A stretch of 64,000 bases of DNA from Pagrus major (taxonomy: Eukaryota; Chordata; Actinopteri; Spariformes; Sparidae). Position 1 is the stretch's first letter; every line of letters begins with the position of its first letter. The notes under the pieces were generated by a model. It ran no database searches and had not been told where the DNA came from. It worked only from the letters and a program-made list of their open reading frames with translations. Below, one piece after another: positions 24,601 to 33,045 of this stretch. The DNA lies in the NCBI RefSeq assembly GCF_040436345.1, contig NC_133236.1:12702443-12766442 (forward strand), written 5' to 3'. A program made the translations under genes and the position numbers.

Positions 24601-24861
24601 TGCTCAGAGGTATTGATGGAGTAACACAATTCAGAAATGTATGTAATGGCATTTTAAAGCACAGAAAAAACAAACAAACAAAATCCACAAGGTTGAAAAG
24701 GAAAAATCCACCCTGGGTACCTTGCAGAGACCGTGTAAAGCTTATATTAGGTGACAGTAAGGTCACTCACCAAGCTCCACAAAAATCTGTCTCGCCTCTG
24801 CTCCTGTTGTTGCTGGAGTCCCCCTCCCTCTGTCTCTCTGCGCCCCCTCCTCCATCACCAT
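5844..24861 (-). CDS. dtnb: Beta-dystrobrevin, 19 coding exons
   Basis: Dystrobrevins are cytoplasmic scaffold proteins of the dystrophin-associated complex; they bind dystrophin or utrophin through coiled coils and recruit syntrophins. Nineteen minus-strand exons with GT-AG borders join in frame to about 620 residues (human DTNB about 627). Order: EF-hand-like region (about 32-240), ZZ zinc finger (C249, C252, C264, C267, C273, C276, H286, H290), two syntrophin-binding repeats (about 374-384 and 401-411), two coiled coils (about 428-515), and a short acidic tail ending NGKDRG. That tail, the VPSRP segment, KLRYVFSQ and KEHSSW match beta rather than alpha, and the kif3c neighbour fits human 2p23. 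The fish-only gamma-dystrobrevin is the main alternative, because the EF-hand part (residues 59-128) is rather divergent. Exons from 5' to 3': 24771-24861, 24449-24529, 23314-23527, 23103-23188, 21537-21691, 21279-21378, 20641-20807, 18450-18574, 17005-17073, 16103-16180, 14992-15079, 14710-14789, 14012-14125, 9675-9771, 9420-9440, 8984-9137, 7808-7897, 7557-7604, 5844-5848. Confidence 0.9.
7557..7604 (-). CDS. dtnb: dtnb coding exon 18, acidic beta-type tail
   Basis: Residues 605-619, [15 protein letters not shown]. Human DTNB ends in an acidic run then QNGKDRG. Alpha-dystrobrevin has a longer, different tail, so this exon is the best single mark of the beta form. Donor GTAAAT splits the last Gly codon. 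Confidence 0.88.
7808..7897 (-). CDS. dtnb: dtnb coding exon 17
   Basis: Residues 575-603, [20 protein letters not shown] then SSLVKELHS, almost identical to human DTNB. Confidence 0.95.
8984..9137 (-). CDS. dtnb: dtnb coding exon 16
   Basis: Residues 523-573: a Ser/Pro-rich linker followed by [19 protein letters not shown], matching human [19 protein letters not shown]. Donor GTAAGA. Confidence 0.93.
9420..9440 (-). CDS. dtnb: dtnb coding exon 15, 21-nt microexon
   Basis: Encodes only DEEQRQA (residues 516-522), matching EEEQKQA that follows MKLLK in human DTNB. Acceptor tag, donor GTAAGT. Both junctions are phase 0, so it could be a cassette exon. Confidence 0.8.
9675..9771 (-). CDS. dtnb: dtnb coding exon 14, coiled coil 2
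   Basis: Residues 484-515, [20 protein letters not shown] then [12 protein letters not shown], nearly identical to human. The acceptor is preceded by (CG) then (TG) repeats on the transcript strand, with no pyrimidine tract, and the donor is followed by a (CA) repeat. The exon is 97 nt, so skipping it would shift the frame. Confidence 0.95.
9786..9816. repeat. (CA)n microsatellite upstream of dtnb exon 14
   Basis: About 15 CA units, joined to a short CG run, ending only 12 bases from the exon 14 acceptor. On the transcript it reads (UG)n. A shorter TG tract at 9649-9663 lies on the other side of the exon. Confidence 0.9.
10461..10976. mobile_element. TTAA-flanked MITE, family B
   Basis: TTAA at 10457-10460 and 10977-10980 with perfect 11-bp inverted ends, AGGAGACATAT. 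516 bp, no transposase. It lies in the dtnb intron between coding exons 13 and 14. Confidence 0.85.
14012..14125 (-). CDS. dtnb: dtnb coding exon 13, coiled coil 1 and linker
   Basis: Residues 446-482, [20 protein letters not shown] then [17 protein letters not shown]. Same layout as human EILQEIQRLRLEHEQA, followed by a Pro-containing linker and the LLAELRLLR start of coiled coil 2. Confidence 0.94.
14710..14789 (-). CDS. dtnb: dtnb coding exon 12, start of coiled coil 1
   Basis: Residues 419-444, [20 protein letters not shown] then QLECKN. It aligns with [22 protein letters not shown] and opens the first helix that pairs with dystrophin or utrophin. Confidence 0.92.
14992..15079 (-). CDS. 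dtnb: dtnb coding exon 11, second syntrophin-binding repeat
   Basis: Residues 390-418, [20 protein letters not shown] then RLAETDGTG. It matches the constitutive syntrophin-binding repeat DEEHRLIARYAARLAAE of human dystrobrevins. Donor GTGAGT at phase 0. Confidence 0.92.
15799..15822. repeat. (TCTG)n microsatellite
   Basis: Five to six TCTG units in the dtnb intron upstream of coding exon 11... on the transcript strand it is CAGA-rich. Confidence 0.8.
16103..16180 (-). CDS. dtnb: dtnb coding exon 10, first syntrophin-binding repeat
   Basis: Residues 364-388, [20 protein letters not shown] then LQSSP. The [13 protein letters not shown] core matches the first syntrophin-binding repeat of alpha-dystrobrevin (DEHVLIGLYVNML), which I recall as alternatively spliced there. 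The exon is 78 nt and both junctions are phase 2, so it can be skipped without a frameshift. Confidence 0.87.
16239..16309. repeat. (AT)n microsatellite
   Basis: About 35 units with a short ACACAC interruption, in the dtnb intron upstream of coding exon 10. Confidence 0.9.
17005..17073 (-). CDS. dtnb: dtnb coding exon 9
   Basis: Residues 341-362. With the split Val it reads [20 protein letters not shown], matching the VPPRPLTNMNDT segment of human DTNB rather than the VDTWPPRP form of DTNA. Low-complexity Ser-rich linker. Acceptor ttgtgtgtgcag is GT-rich. Confidence 0.85.
18130..18262 (+). repeat. Dispersed teleost repeat (short)
   Basis: Includes ccaccagggggcgatagag, ttggggagctgtcatgtc and atctttatatacagtc, a common fish repeat related to the end of the one at 48985. 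Confidence 0.6.
18450..18574 (-). CDS. dtnb: dtnb coding exon 8
   Basis: Residues 299-339, [20 protein letters not shown] then [20 protein letters not shown] and I. It aligns with [20 protein letters not shown] and [21 protein letters not shown] of human DTNB. The acceptor is immediately preceded by a (TG) run of about 11-12 units on the transcript strand. Donor GTAAGA. Confidence 0.9.
18577..18599. repeat. (AC)n microsatellite at dtnb exon 8 acceptor
   Basis: About 11-12 units directly against the acceptor, so the transcript reads (UG)n then UAG. Confidence 0.9.
18770..19197 (+). pseudogene. LINE ORF2 3'-end relic
   Basis: A decayed frame reads [13 protein letters not shown] [20 protein letters not shown], then a stop, then [17 protein letters not shown] and [15 protein letters not shown]. 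This is the typical end of a fish non-LTR reverse transcriptase protein. It is followed by a tail ending in gaatgaatgac. 5' truncated, in the dtnb intron after coding exon 7. Confidence 0.75.
20534..20580. repeat. (AC)n microsatellite after dtnb exon 7
   Basis: Interrupted AC run about 60 bases beyond the exon 7 donor; (UG)n on the transcript. Confidence 0.85.
20641..20807 (-). CDS. dtnb: dtnb coding exon 7, ZZ zinc finger
   Basis: Residues 244-298 hold the whole ZZ zinc finger. Six Cys (249, 252, 264, 267, 273, 276) and two His (286, 290) have the C-x2-C, C-x2-C-x5-C-x2-C, H-x3-H spacing of the family. The core [20 protein letters not shown] is close to human. In dystrophin relatives ZZ helps bind dystroglycan; in dystrobrevin its partner role is less clear. 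Ends KEHSSW at donor GTGAGT. Confidence 0.95.
21279..21378 (-). CDS. dtnb: dtnb coding exon 6
   Basis: Residues 210-242, [20 protein letters not shown] then [13 protein letters not shown], closing the EF-hand-like region. It matches human [20 protein letters not shown]. The donor splits a Val codon after one base. Confidence 0.93.
21537..21691 (-). CDS. dtnb: dtnb coding exon 5
   Basis: Residues 159-209, [10 protein letters not shown] to [17 protein letters not shown] Tyr codon split with the previous exon restores KLRYVFSQ as in human DTNB. The acceptor is preceded by GT-rich sequence (tgtatgtgtttgtag) rather than a clean pyrimidine tract. Donor GTATGC. Confidence 0.92.
22250..22513 (-). 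mobile_element. TTAA-flanked MITE, family A copy 2
   Basis: Reverse-oriented copy with AGGGGCACTATGTAGTTTTT at its start and TTAA at 22514-22517. Its far end (near 22250) lacks a clear TTAA, so it is probably truncated. It lies in the dtnb intron between coding exons 4 and 5. Confidence 0.7.
23103..23188 (-). CDS. dtnb: dtnb coding exon 4
   Basis: Residues 130-157, [20 protein letters not shown] then GKLIDKLR, matching human LTVFSVKAMLATMCGGK. The acceptor follows tttgtttcag; donor GTGAGT splits a Tyr codon. Confidence 0.92.
23314..23527 (-). CDS. dtnb: dtnb coding exon 3, EF-hand-like region
   Basis: Residues 59-128, from [11 protein letters not shown] through [12 protein letters not shown] to [11 protein letters not shown]. 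It aligns with HLVDIWNVIEA and LNKRLPSTHQI of other dystrobrevins but is the most divergent exon of the gene. Split Ser codon at the 3' junction, donor GTAAGT. Confidence 0.9.
23603..24186. mobile_element. hAT-type non-autonomous element with exact 8-bp TSD
   Basis: Begins CAGGGGTCTGCAGCCTGTGG and ends with the complement of CAGGGGTCAGCAACC. It is flanked by identical 8-bp copies of ACCTAGTG (23595-23602 and 24187-24194), the target length of hAT elements. 584 bp, no transposase. It lies in the dtnb intron between coding exons 2 and 3. Confidence 0.9.
24449..24529 (-). CDS. dtnb: dtnb coding exon 2
   Basis: Residues 32-57, [20 protein letters not shown] and onward, starting the EF-hand-like region. 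It matches the strongly conserved [15 protein letters not shown] segment of dystrobrevins. Acceptor at 24530-24531, donor GTAAGT. Confidence 0.9.
24771..24861 (-). CDS. dtnb: dtnb coding exon 1 (start codon)
   Basis: Residues 1-30 plus one base of codon 31. The exon follows an acceptor at 24863-24864 and its first base (24862) is untranslated. The ATG at 24861-24859 opens [10 protein letters not shown] and leads into ARQIFVEL, which aligns with EKRQLFIEM near the human DTNB start. A second in-frame ATG lies at 24855. The N-terminal 20 residues are Arg/Gly/Thr-rich and differ from human. Donor GTGAGT. Confidence 0.8.
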
Positions 24862-25736
24862 CCTGCACAAAACACAAAACAGCAGGAAAACTCAGAACCT
24901 GGGTCTCTATCCCAGTATTGATAAACTCTAAACACAAGGAAACATTTTTAATCTCCAGTGAAGTGAAAAATGAAATTCAGCATTTCATTTGTCAAATAAA
25001 TAATGATGCAACCCTACTAGTATCAATCTGAGGATGACTGCTTCAATTGCTTGCAGCTTAAAAATGTGTGTGGATATTCTGATTGACGTTCAAAGAGGTC
25101 AGAGCTGCTGGTGCTTCCATATAATGCAAGATCATTTGATTAATTTGTAAGGAACCATGTATGTTTTAGCCTAAATACAGTATAACTTTTCCTGTGTTGT
25201 GTGTTATATCAGAGTTGGCTGAAACATCGATTTCATCTGCAGTCCTCATCTTGTACAATGTGCTTGTATGAGCATTGTTTGGTGTTGACTCAGTGCATTT
25301 CCGTTTTTGGGCTTTCACAGGAAACATGGTCGACAACAACTTCAAAGATCACCAGCAATCGATTCTTGAAATGTTGTCTTTGTTTCTGACTGATGGGATT
25401 TGTTCAACTTTTTAAAAAGTGACTTAAAATTCAGAAACTGGGTGGAAAATACAACTTTGACACTGATAGCACTGGCACTGAGTAACTATAACTTATTTTT
25501 ACACTTAGGTCTACTGTATGCATACCAGCACACCCACCAGCACACATACACACAAATTACTGGCAGGCTGAGAGTCAAATTCAGGGCCACCAGAGGATGA
25601 GTTGAGTGCCTGGTAAATAAACACATTAATGAGAACAGCTGATGAAATCTGACCTGTAGGCTGGCATTTAGACAACTTAACAACAGACAAACAGGGAGAG
25701 ACAGGAACATGAGACTCTCACAGACTACATGACTGT

Positions 25737-25758
25737 GAGAAAGAAAGAAAGAAAGAAA

Positions 25759-25812
<54 letters not shown>

Positions 25813-25912
25813 AAAGCGTGGAAGACAGGAAGGGAGGTATGGAGGAAGGAATTAAGGAAGGAAGGAATGAGGGAAGGAAGGAAGGAAACGGATGAAGAAA
25901 GAAAGAAAGAAA
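25737..25912. repeat. (GAAA)n and purine-rich tract
   Basis: About 18 GAAA units (25737-25815) followed by a degenerate GGAA/GAAA tract. AC microsatellites follow at 26029-26056, 26105-26128 and 26152-26191. Confidence 0.9.
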
Positions 25913-26564
25913 GCTGTCAACCACTGCTGTCAGGTGACACAGAAAACACCAGAGGATATCAGTCGCCATGGTTACTGTTACACTACACCACACAAAACTG
26001 AAACGCACATGCACGCACGCATGCACAGACACACACACACACAGACACACACACACAAATATTTGCATTCCTTATATAAATGCGGTGACAAGCCAACCCC
26101 CAACACACACACACACACACACACACAGATTTTCTAAGAAACTGACACTTGCGCACACACACACACACAGACACACACGCACACACGCACACATTCCAGA
26201 GAGGATTTGAATGCTTCCCAGGAGACTTCATGCTTCATCCAGACAAAAGAAGGATTCCTCCTTTCTTTCAGTCACTCTCTCTCTCACACACACACTCAGA
26301 GACACACACTGCCTCTCACATTCCCATACATCTTTATACAGCTGTTTCATTGCTTTTTCTCCCTCTCAAACACACTCTACAGGCTTTTGATTCCAGTTAG
26401 TCAAGTGCAACTTTCTTTCTCCTAATCCCAATGTGCTCTGTGGACAATTTACAGTCGTGCCACTTCTTCAAAGTGCCCTTGAGTAAGACATTAGACAACT
26501 TCTTTCAGAGGACATCTCATGTTACTCGACTCTAAGTTCCATCTTAATCCCTCATACAGCCAAA

Positions 26565-26801
26565 ATGTTAATGAAGATATCAAATTTGATTAAATCTAGA
26601 ATCTGCATCAGGATACATCAGGAGCTTAGGACAGCTGTTACAGTGCATTCAGATATTTGGACAAAGGGACCAGCTGTCTCTTGCCTCAGCAGATATTTCA
26701 CACATGCAGCTGTAAATGGGCGGGTGTTTTCATTGCACATTACTATCACAAAAAACAGCAAGTATGCTCTATTATATTGCCTACTGGTGCTTGACAAATA
26801 G
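26565..26801 (+). pseudogene. Possible hAT transposase relic
   Basis: A 78-codon frame includes LRTAVTVHSDIWTKGPAVSC and FTHAAVNGRVFSLHI, which recalls the T-D-IWTK-S-L-A-HF segment of hAT transposases. No catalytic context around it. Low confidence. Confidence 0.35.
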
Positions 26802-26844
26802 GTTAATTTCCCTCGTGCTTTAATGTTTTGTAGATAATATCTTC

Positions 26845-27138
26845 AGGGCTGCAACTAATAGTTATTTTCATCATTGATTTATCTCCAGATCATTTTCTCA
26901 ATTAATCATTTGGAGTGAAAAACTGTCTATGGAGATGCCATCAAATTCTTTGTTTTTTACAAACAAGCGTCTAAATTACGAAGATATCTGTTAAAGATCA
27001 CACAAGAACAGTTAAAGTAGCAAATCCTCACATTTAAGAATCTGTAACCATGAAAAGTTTGACTTGATATACTTAAAAAAAACACATAAATAATGAATCG
27101 ATTCTTATAATAGCTGATTAATAATTGCAGCGCTAAAA
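26845..27138. repeat. Dispersed teleost repeat (gggctgcaactaa type)
   Basis: Starts agggctgcaactaatagtta and ends aataattgcagcgct, with tctcaattaatcatttgga inside. Further pieces at 3440-3560, 34020-34175 and around 31668 and 32650. Confidence 0.55.
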
Positions 27139-27623
27139 ACCTTTTAAGAATTATCTTTAGCTTCCAGTATCTAGTATTACAGAAACAATAAGGACTTTAA
27201 AAAAGCTTTAAAAAGATTAAATGGCATTGCGGCTCAGGATCTTCAAAGTAAATGGAGCTGGTCTTGGCTGGTTGAGGCAGAGTTCTACTAATTCCTAGAA
27301 CCAGCTTGCTTGAGATCCTGCTATTGGTTCCTGTTCATATGCATCCAAGCACATTTACATAAAAATAAAGCTTTCATGCTGCACCACAACAGAACATTTT
27401 CACTGCTAGCCCCATAATGTGTACTGACCCTATGATGACACAGACTGTCATCCTGCCTCTTTGTATACATATATCTGAATGCACTTGCGAACTAGACTGC
27501 TGATCCTCTTATAGCAGGGGGGATAACAAGAGTTGCAGACCCCGACCATGAGTATGTGTCCTCCTGCCAACACTGTCCTAAGTTATCACGATGTCCTTAA
27601 ATAAAAAAGATTAAAGATTAAGT

Positions 27624-27873
27624 GTTAAGTTGGACATTTTGGGAAATGTCCGTACTGGCTTTCTGGAAAAGAGTTAAATGAAAAGATTGATCACCTTGCA
27701 TGTTTTGGTCTGGATTAAACAAACAATATTACATGTTAATCAGTGAGCTCTAGATGTGCTGATAGGCAGATTGTGTTAGTGTCAGTGTTGTTTCCAGTCT
27801 TTATAATGACCTAAGGTAACCAGGAGTTGGCCACAGCGGCTAAGCTTGTTTGCCAAAAAGCTGAACTATTCCT
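27624..27873. mobile_element. Degenerate family D copy
   Basis: Begins TAAGTTGGACATTTTGGG and ends GAACTATTCCT before TTAA at 27874-27877, the inverted form of the left end at 4590. Internal gtttccagtctttat also matches. Highly decayed. Confidence 0.5.
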
Positions 27874-29737
27874 TTAAAGGACAGCCAGCAATAAAATAAG
27901 GCAGCTGAACAGGTGGATGCATGTGAGTCAATGAAATGTTTGCTGCTGAAAACTTTTATTGATGCTAATTATGACTTCACTGAAGAGCTGCTTGGATTGG
28001 ATGTTACATGAGTTAAGTAAGAGCTATGCCTGTTTCCAAAAGTCTCACCAGTTACCACACTGGACTCCCATGGTGGGAAAATGGTTATTTCCAGCCTGTC
28101 CTTACTGATAACTACACCCTGCCTGTCTGTCTATGTCTGTCTGTCTGTGTATAGTTGACAGGGAGGAACATTTGGTCTGTGAGGTTTGCTTCCTATTTTA
28201 ACTCTGAAAGCTTTAAACCATCTTTGATATAATTACCCTGCCTGCAATTACCCCCAACTATGTCAGAGGGCAGAAACAGCTTGGCTGCTGTTTTCCTAAT
28301 CGCTGCTTCGAAGTACAAAGGTTGATCACAGGAAATGGATCCAAACATTTGGACATTTGCAGAAAGTCCAAAATTAAACAGAGTTCTACCTGGTCCCTGC
28401 TTCCCAAATGAATGAATGGTGCACCTGCAGTTAATACTTACATACATGCTGATGTTTAGCAATATTTACCATAGTTACCAACTTCGCACTGAACATGAAA
28501 TACAGCTAAGTCAGATGTGAAAGTCTTTATTTTTTGCAGGTATTAAGTAATTTATCAAAGTAGTGGACAAATTAAAATTGTATTTTTAACACCAAGATGC
28601 AGCACCAGCGCTCAACCTTGCTTCCAAGTACCATTTTTTTTTAAAAAGATGTCTGTAAAACTGCTGACAGGACTCCTATCTATTGTTTTTTTTTTTATCA
28701 ATGCAGGTTTTGACTTGTAAAACTGTCCTCGAGCTGAGATAAGTGATTTAAAAATCTGGATGTCGTCACAATTCTAAGTTTCTAGTCAGGGCCGGTGGGA
28801 GAAACACTACTGCGCATATTCAGGGAGCTCCATAAGCAGGAATTAAACCTGGAAGCTAGACAACTTTTGGCGTATGTGCCAGCTAAGCAATTCTCATTGG
28901 ACTGAATGGGCGGCATCTTTGCATTCAGTATTTAGTTATATCATCTGACCAAACTTCTTGGCAATCTATCTAACATTTGTCGAGATATTTCAGCCTGGAA
29001 CGACTGACTGACAGGCTGACAGACCAACACTGCACTCCTATGAGCCACACTGGCAAGAATGGCAAAAAATATAAATGTTTCAGCTTTGACAACTGTCTAA
29101 TTGTTTCTGCTATTTCAACACAAAGTCATTACATTATTTGGATAAGTAGCAAAGTAACTGCTTTACTACCATGCTGCTCTCAAAATGATTATGGCCCTAG
29201 TAATGCACAAAATGCATATGTTCAGGTGACAGTGATATAAAGAGCTTTACTCACAAAACAAACTGTATTCCTGAATCATGAGCAGTGAAAATGTCTATAT
29301 GTTTCCAGTTGAAATAAAAGCCCCCACTCACTCAGTGGAAACTCTAAGGTGACTGACAGATGACTGACTTTTGTGCTCAGTTTTCTCTTTAGTAGCTCAG
29401 CTATGGAAAGTGAAGTGTAGAGGTTGAGAGACAGAAAGAGAAGGGAACGGAAGTGGGGTGGTATATACAGCTGACTGTCTGCAAGTGTGCTGTTCTATGT
29501 TTGTGTGGGTGGTGATGCACACTGCTGTTGCACCATGGTGTTTTATTATGGCTGACATTTGCTGAGCTTTACGGAAACAAACACACAAAGAACACACACT
29601 GCTCCAAATACACACACACACAGAACAAGAAGACACACTCTCAGTCCTCCAACAAATTCTGCCAAGACAGGAAACACATAAACATAACTGAACGCTTCAA
29701 TTTAGCCTCTGCGTCCCCATTTAGAGGATGTGTTGTT

Positions 29738-29770
<33 letters not shown>

Positions 29771-32322
29771 TCATACCTCTCTGTGTCAGGGGGTCACACA
29801 GGACAGAGGAGCCTCAATAAAGGACGTCTAGCAGAGAGACACAGAGAGAAGAGAAAGGCAATTTGAAAGTCTTTTCAGGCTGTGGACAATAATGTCAACG
29901 GCTCTTTGGGGATAGAAAGGACACACTCTAATATAGACACACACTAAACACAACCAGTGTGGCACACACACTCTCCTACAGCTCTATGCACTGCATATGT
30001 TTGCGTGGCATCAAAGTCCATTTTTATTATGCTATGAATAAATTCTGGTCAGTTCTTTAATCTGTCTGATATGATAAATGATTCTCACTGATTGTAGCTC
30101 ACCTTAAACAGCTGAACATCCTTTAATGTTTTCTTTTATCTGTTGTGTTTTATCAGTGCCTCGTTTTATGACTGTTTTATGACTTTTATGAGATTAAATC
30201 ACAGTTTCAGTTTTGGCAGGTTGCTCTGATTTAAAGAGCACAACTGTCAGTATCTTATTCAGCAATCACAATTACCACTCTTATTCGCAAAACTAGACTT
30301 TCAGATTGAAAAATAGCACAAAGTCCTCACTCTATTAATGCTACAGTCACACTTGTCAATTCACGCTACTGCTTTACACATTTGTGGATGGTTTATACAA
30401 ATTGTAAAGTCAATCAATACCCTATTCTTCTTGACACATGAACTGAATACATTCTCTTAAGTTATGGCAGGGTTCATACAACTTCTTAAACATCACATTC
30501 AAGGACTTCTCCAGGGCTTTCCAGGCCTAATTACCTCAAATTCCAGGACCTATATAGCATAGTTCGAGAAATGGACTAATAGTACAACATTAAATACTGT
30601 TACAACACTGACAGTTTTATAATAAGATCTAGCAGACTTTGCAGAAGCTCAAAAACAACATGTAACTATATTATAATAATATAATTATTTAGGCCTTGTT
30701 TTTCCTCAAAGTGAGAAACCTTATTATGACTGTAATAATACCATCAAAGTGTTTTTGTACCATCATTCACTGAAGCACTGTTGCTGAAAAATACTAGAAA
30801 CGACAGCAAACGCTGAAAAGCTGCCAGGTGCCAAATAAATCCTCCCCAAACAAAATATGACAAATACAATGGTTTCACACACTGACAAGCTCTCACAACA
30901 GCACAGTCAGCAATCCTCCCAACAAAGGATCCAAACATTGTCCCACAAATAGTCAACTCAAGACTCATGGATACAATGAGCTCAGACATGGGATATTTCG
31001 ACCTGCATTATATTTCTGTTCATGATCTCTACATTCAAGAATTCATGCAGACAGCTTTAAGAAATGGCTCTGAATGTACTGAAAACCCAAAGAGTATAGG
31101 TTGTGAATGCATCTAAATGTTAATCAAGACATCTGCGAGAAGAGGATAGTTACATCCTGTCAGCAGGTGTCACAGCAAGAAGGACAGATAGATAGATATC
31201 TTACGGAAAACTGATTCATGTGTACTGCAAATATTTCATTATCTTGTCGACAGAAATTCACATGCCAAAGTAGCAACAAACATAAAAGGTACTGACACAA
31301 TGATGTGCTATGAGCCAGGTGAAAAATTAAAATGTGTTTTTTTGCTATCACATTATCACCCGACATGTTGACCTATCAGTTACAAGAATATGAGTTTCTT
31401 GTTCACAGCTAATTACCTCAAATACCACACATGACCTGAATCATCACACTGAAAACTGTCAGCCTGCCCCTATATTTTCTGCTTTATTTTCAGCTTTGAC
31501 CCTTTTACTTAAAGTTTCAAATTCAAGTTTTTGCCCAAACTAAGACATCAAAAAAGTATGGTTTTTCATATTAGCATTGACATAACAAGAATTTCAAATG
31601 ATACCTCACTGTTTTGATGATAAAAAAGAAGGTGCGTCTACGGTGCTCTTATGCAAAAGCAGGGCTGAAACGATTAGTCAAGTAATCAATTTGTTGACTG
31701 ACAGAAATTTAACCTCTACTTTGATATTCACTTAATTATTTAATTTATTTATACAGCACAATTGATAAACATTTGCCAGTTCCAATTTATGAAATGTGAC
31801 AATTTAGGGTTTGCTATAACAGTATGTAAAAGGCAATTTGTTACTTTTAAATGTCATTTTATAGTCTAAGGGCTGACTGTTGTGTCACCTCACATTGCCT
31901 TTGTCTCGGTCAAAAAGATGCACTTCAGCAAACCACAAAGACGACAGCCGATGGCGAACTACCTTTTACGTTCCGTGGCTGCATAAGAGGAGACACATCT
32001 CCAAACCATCAGGAGGCATTAGTCTGTATTTAACGCTCAAAAAGCAAAACAGAAAACCTCAGAGCAGTCTAGTAAAGCCACCTCTAATCCCGAATATGTC
32101 TGATAAAAGGTTGCAAATAGCACTGGCGAAGAGGCGGAGGCGTAAAAATCGACCAGACGCCACCATTTCTGTGCACTCAATCAGCTAAAAAGCTGCTGAC
32201 AAGGGCCGATGCCAGTACTAGCTGTGTGGGACACACCGCAACAACTGGAGACACGGACACTCACCGATGGCCCCTACATTGGGGCCAAGGACGGCTGACC
32301 CTGGTGTGTCAGGGCCCTGTAT

Positions 32323-32552
32323 CAGTGGCTCTCAAAGTGCAGTCCAGGGACCCCCAGGGCTCCTTGAGGGAGTCCCCAGCAAAAGGAGAATCCTTATTTT
32401 TAAGTAACACAATTACAGAATGTATTTTTAACTATTTTGGTCATGGGTTTCAAGCACTTTCTGTGATAAAACATCTAAAAGTAAAATTATTATCAGATGG
32501 GGGACGCTGGGACAATATGTGGGAATGACATGAAAAGCTTCAGGAATCACTG
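32323..32552. mobile_element. hAT-like short element
   Basis: Ends CAGTGGCTCTCAAA and, inverted, CAGTGATTCCTGAA. Flanking octamers (ccctgtat and gcctaaat) are only loosely alike. 230 bp, no coding part. Confidence 0.5.
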
Positions 32553-32832
32553 GCCTAAATGATGAATCAATTGCTCAAAAAATAAATAAATAACATAAAA
32601 TAAAGTAACTAATGAAAGCATAATAATGATCATTTGTCGCAGCCCTATGCGTAAGTACTGCACATGCACATATACTAGGGTAATCAGCATGACTGCATTA
32701 TGTAAATATTATGATCAGTCTCATCAACATTTACTTCACTCTGCTCATTACAGGATGTTTGTGTGTGTTATTGTGTGTGTAGGAAGGCTTCGCATCAGTG
32801 CAGACCACCCAACCAGTGCACCTGTGCATTAA

Positions 32833-32833
<1 letters not shown>

Positions 32834-32898
<65 letters not shown>
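32834..32898. repeat. (AC)n microsatellite
   Basis: About 32 units in dtnb intron 1. Further simple repeats in this intron: 29741-29769 (GT), 32997-33044 (CT then AC) and 36594-36625 (CT). Confidence 0.9.
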
Positions 32899-32902
<4 letters not shown>

Positions 32903-33004
32903 GTATTTCATCATAGCCGTGGTTACGTTTATGTAGGCCCAGCTCCTGAAGAAGGCAAATGGTCCTGAAATAATCACACACTATCTCTTCGTACTGTCTC
33001 TCTT

Positions 33005-33045
<41 letters not shown>

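Noticed and set aside
25718..26231. Frames of 80-116 codons on both strands
   Set aside because: They are translations of GAAA and AC microsatellites (poly-Lys/Glu or His-Thr runs).
31851..32188. Overlapping frames of 60 and 102 codons with a basic stretch (AKRRRRKNRP)
   Set aside because: No family recognised, no splice context, and the sequence lies beside a hAT-like element within a split dispersed repeat. More likely repeat-derived.
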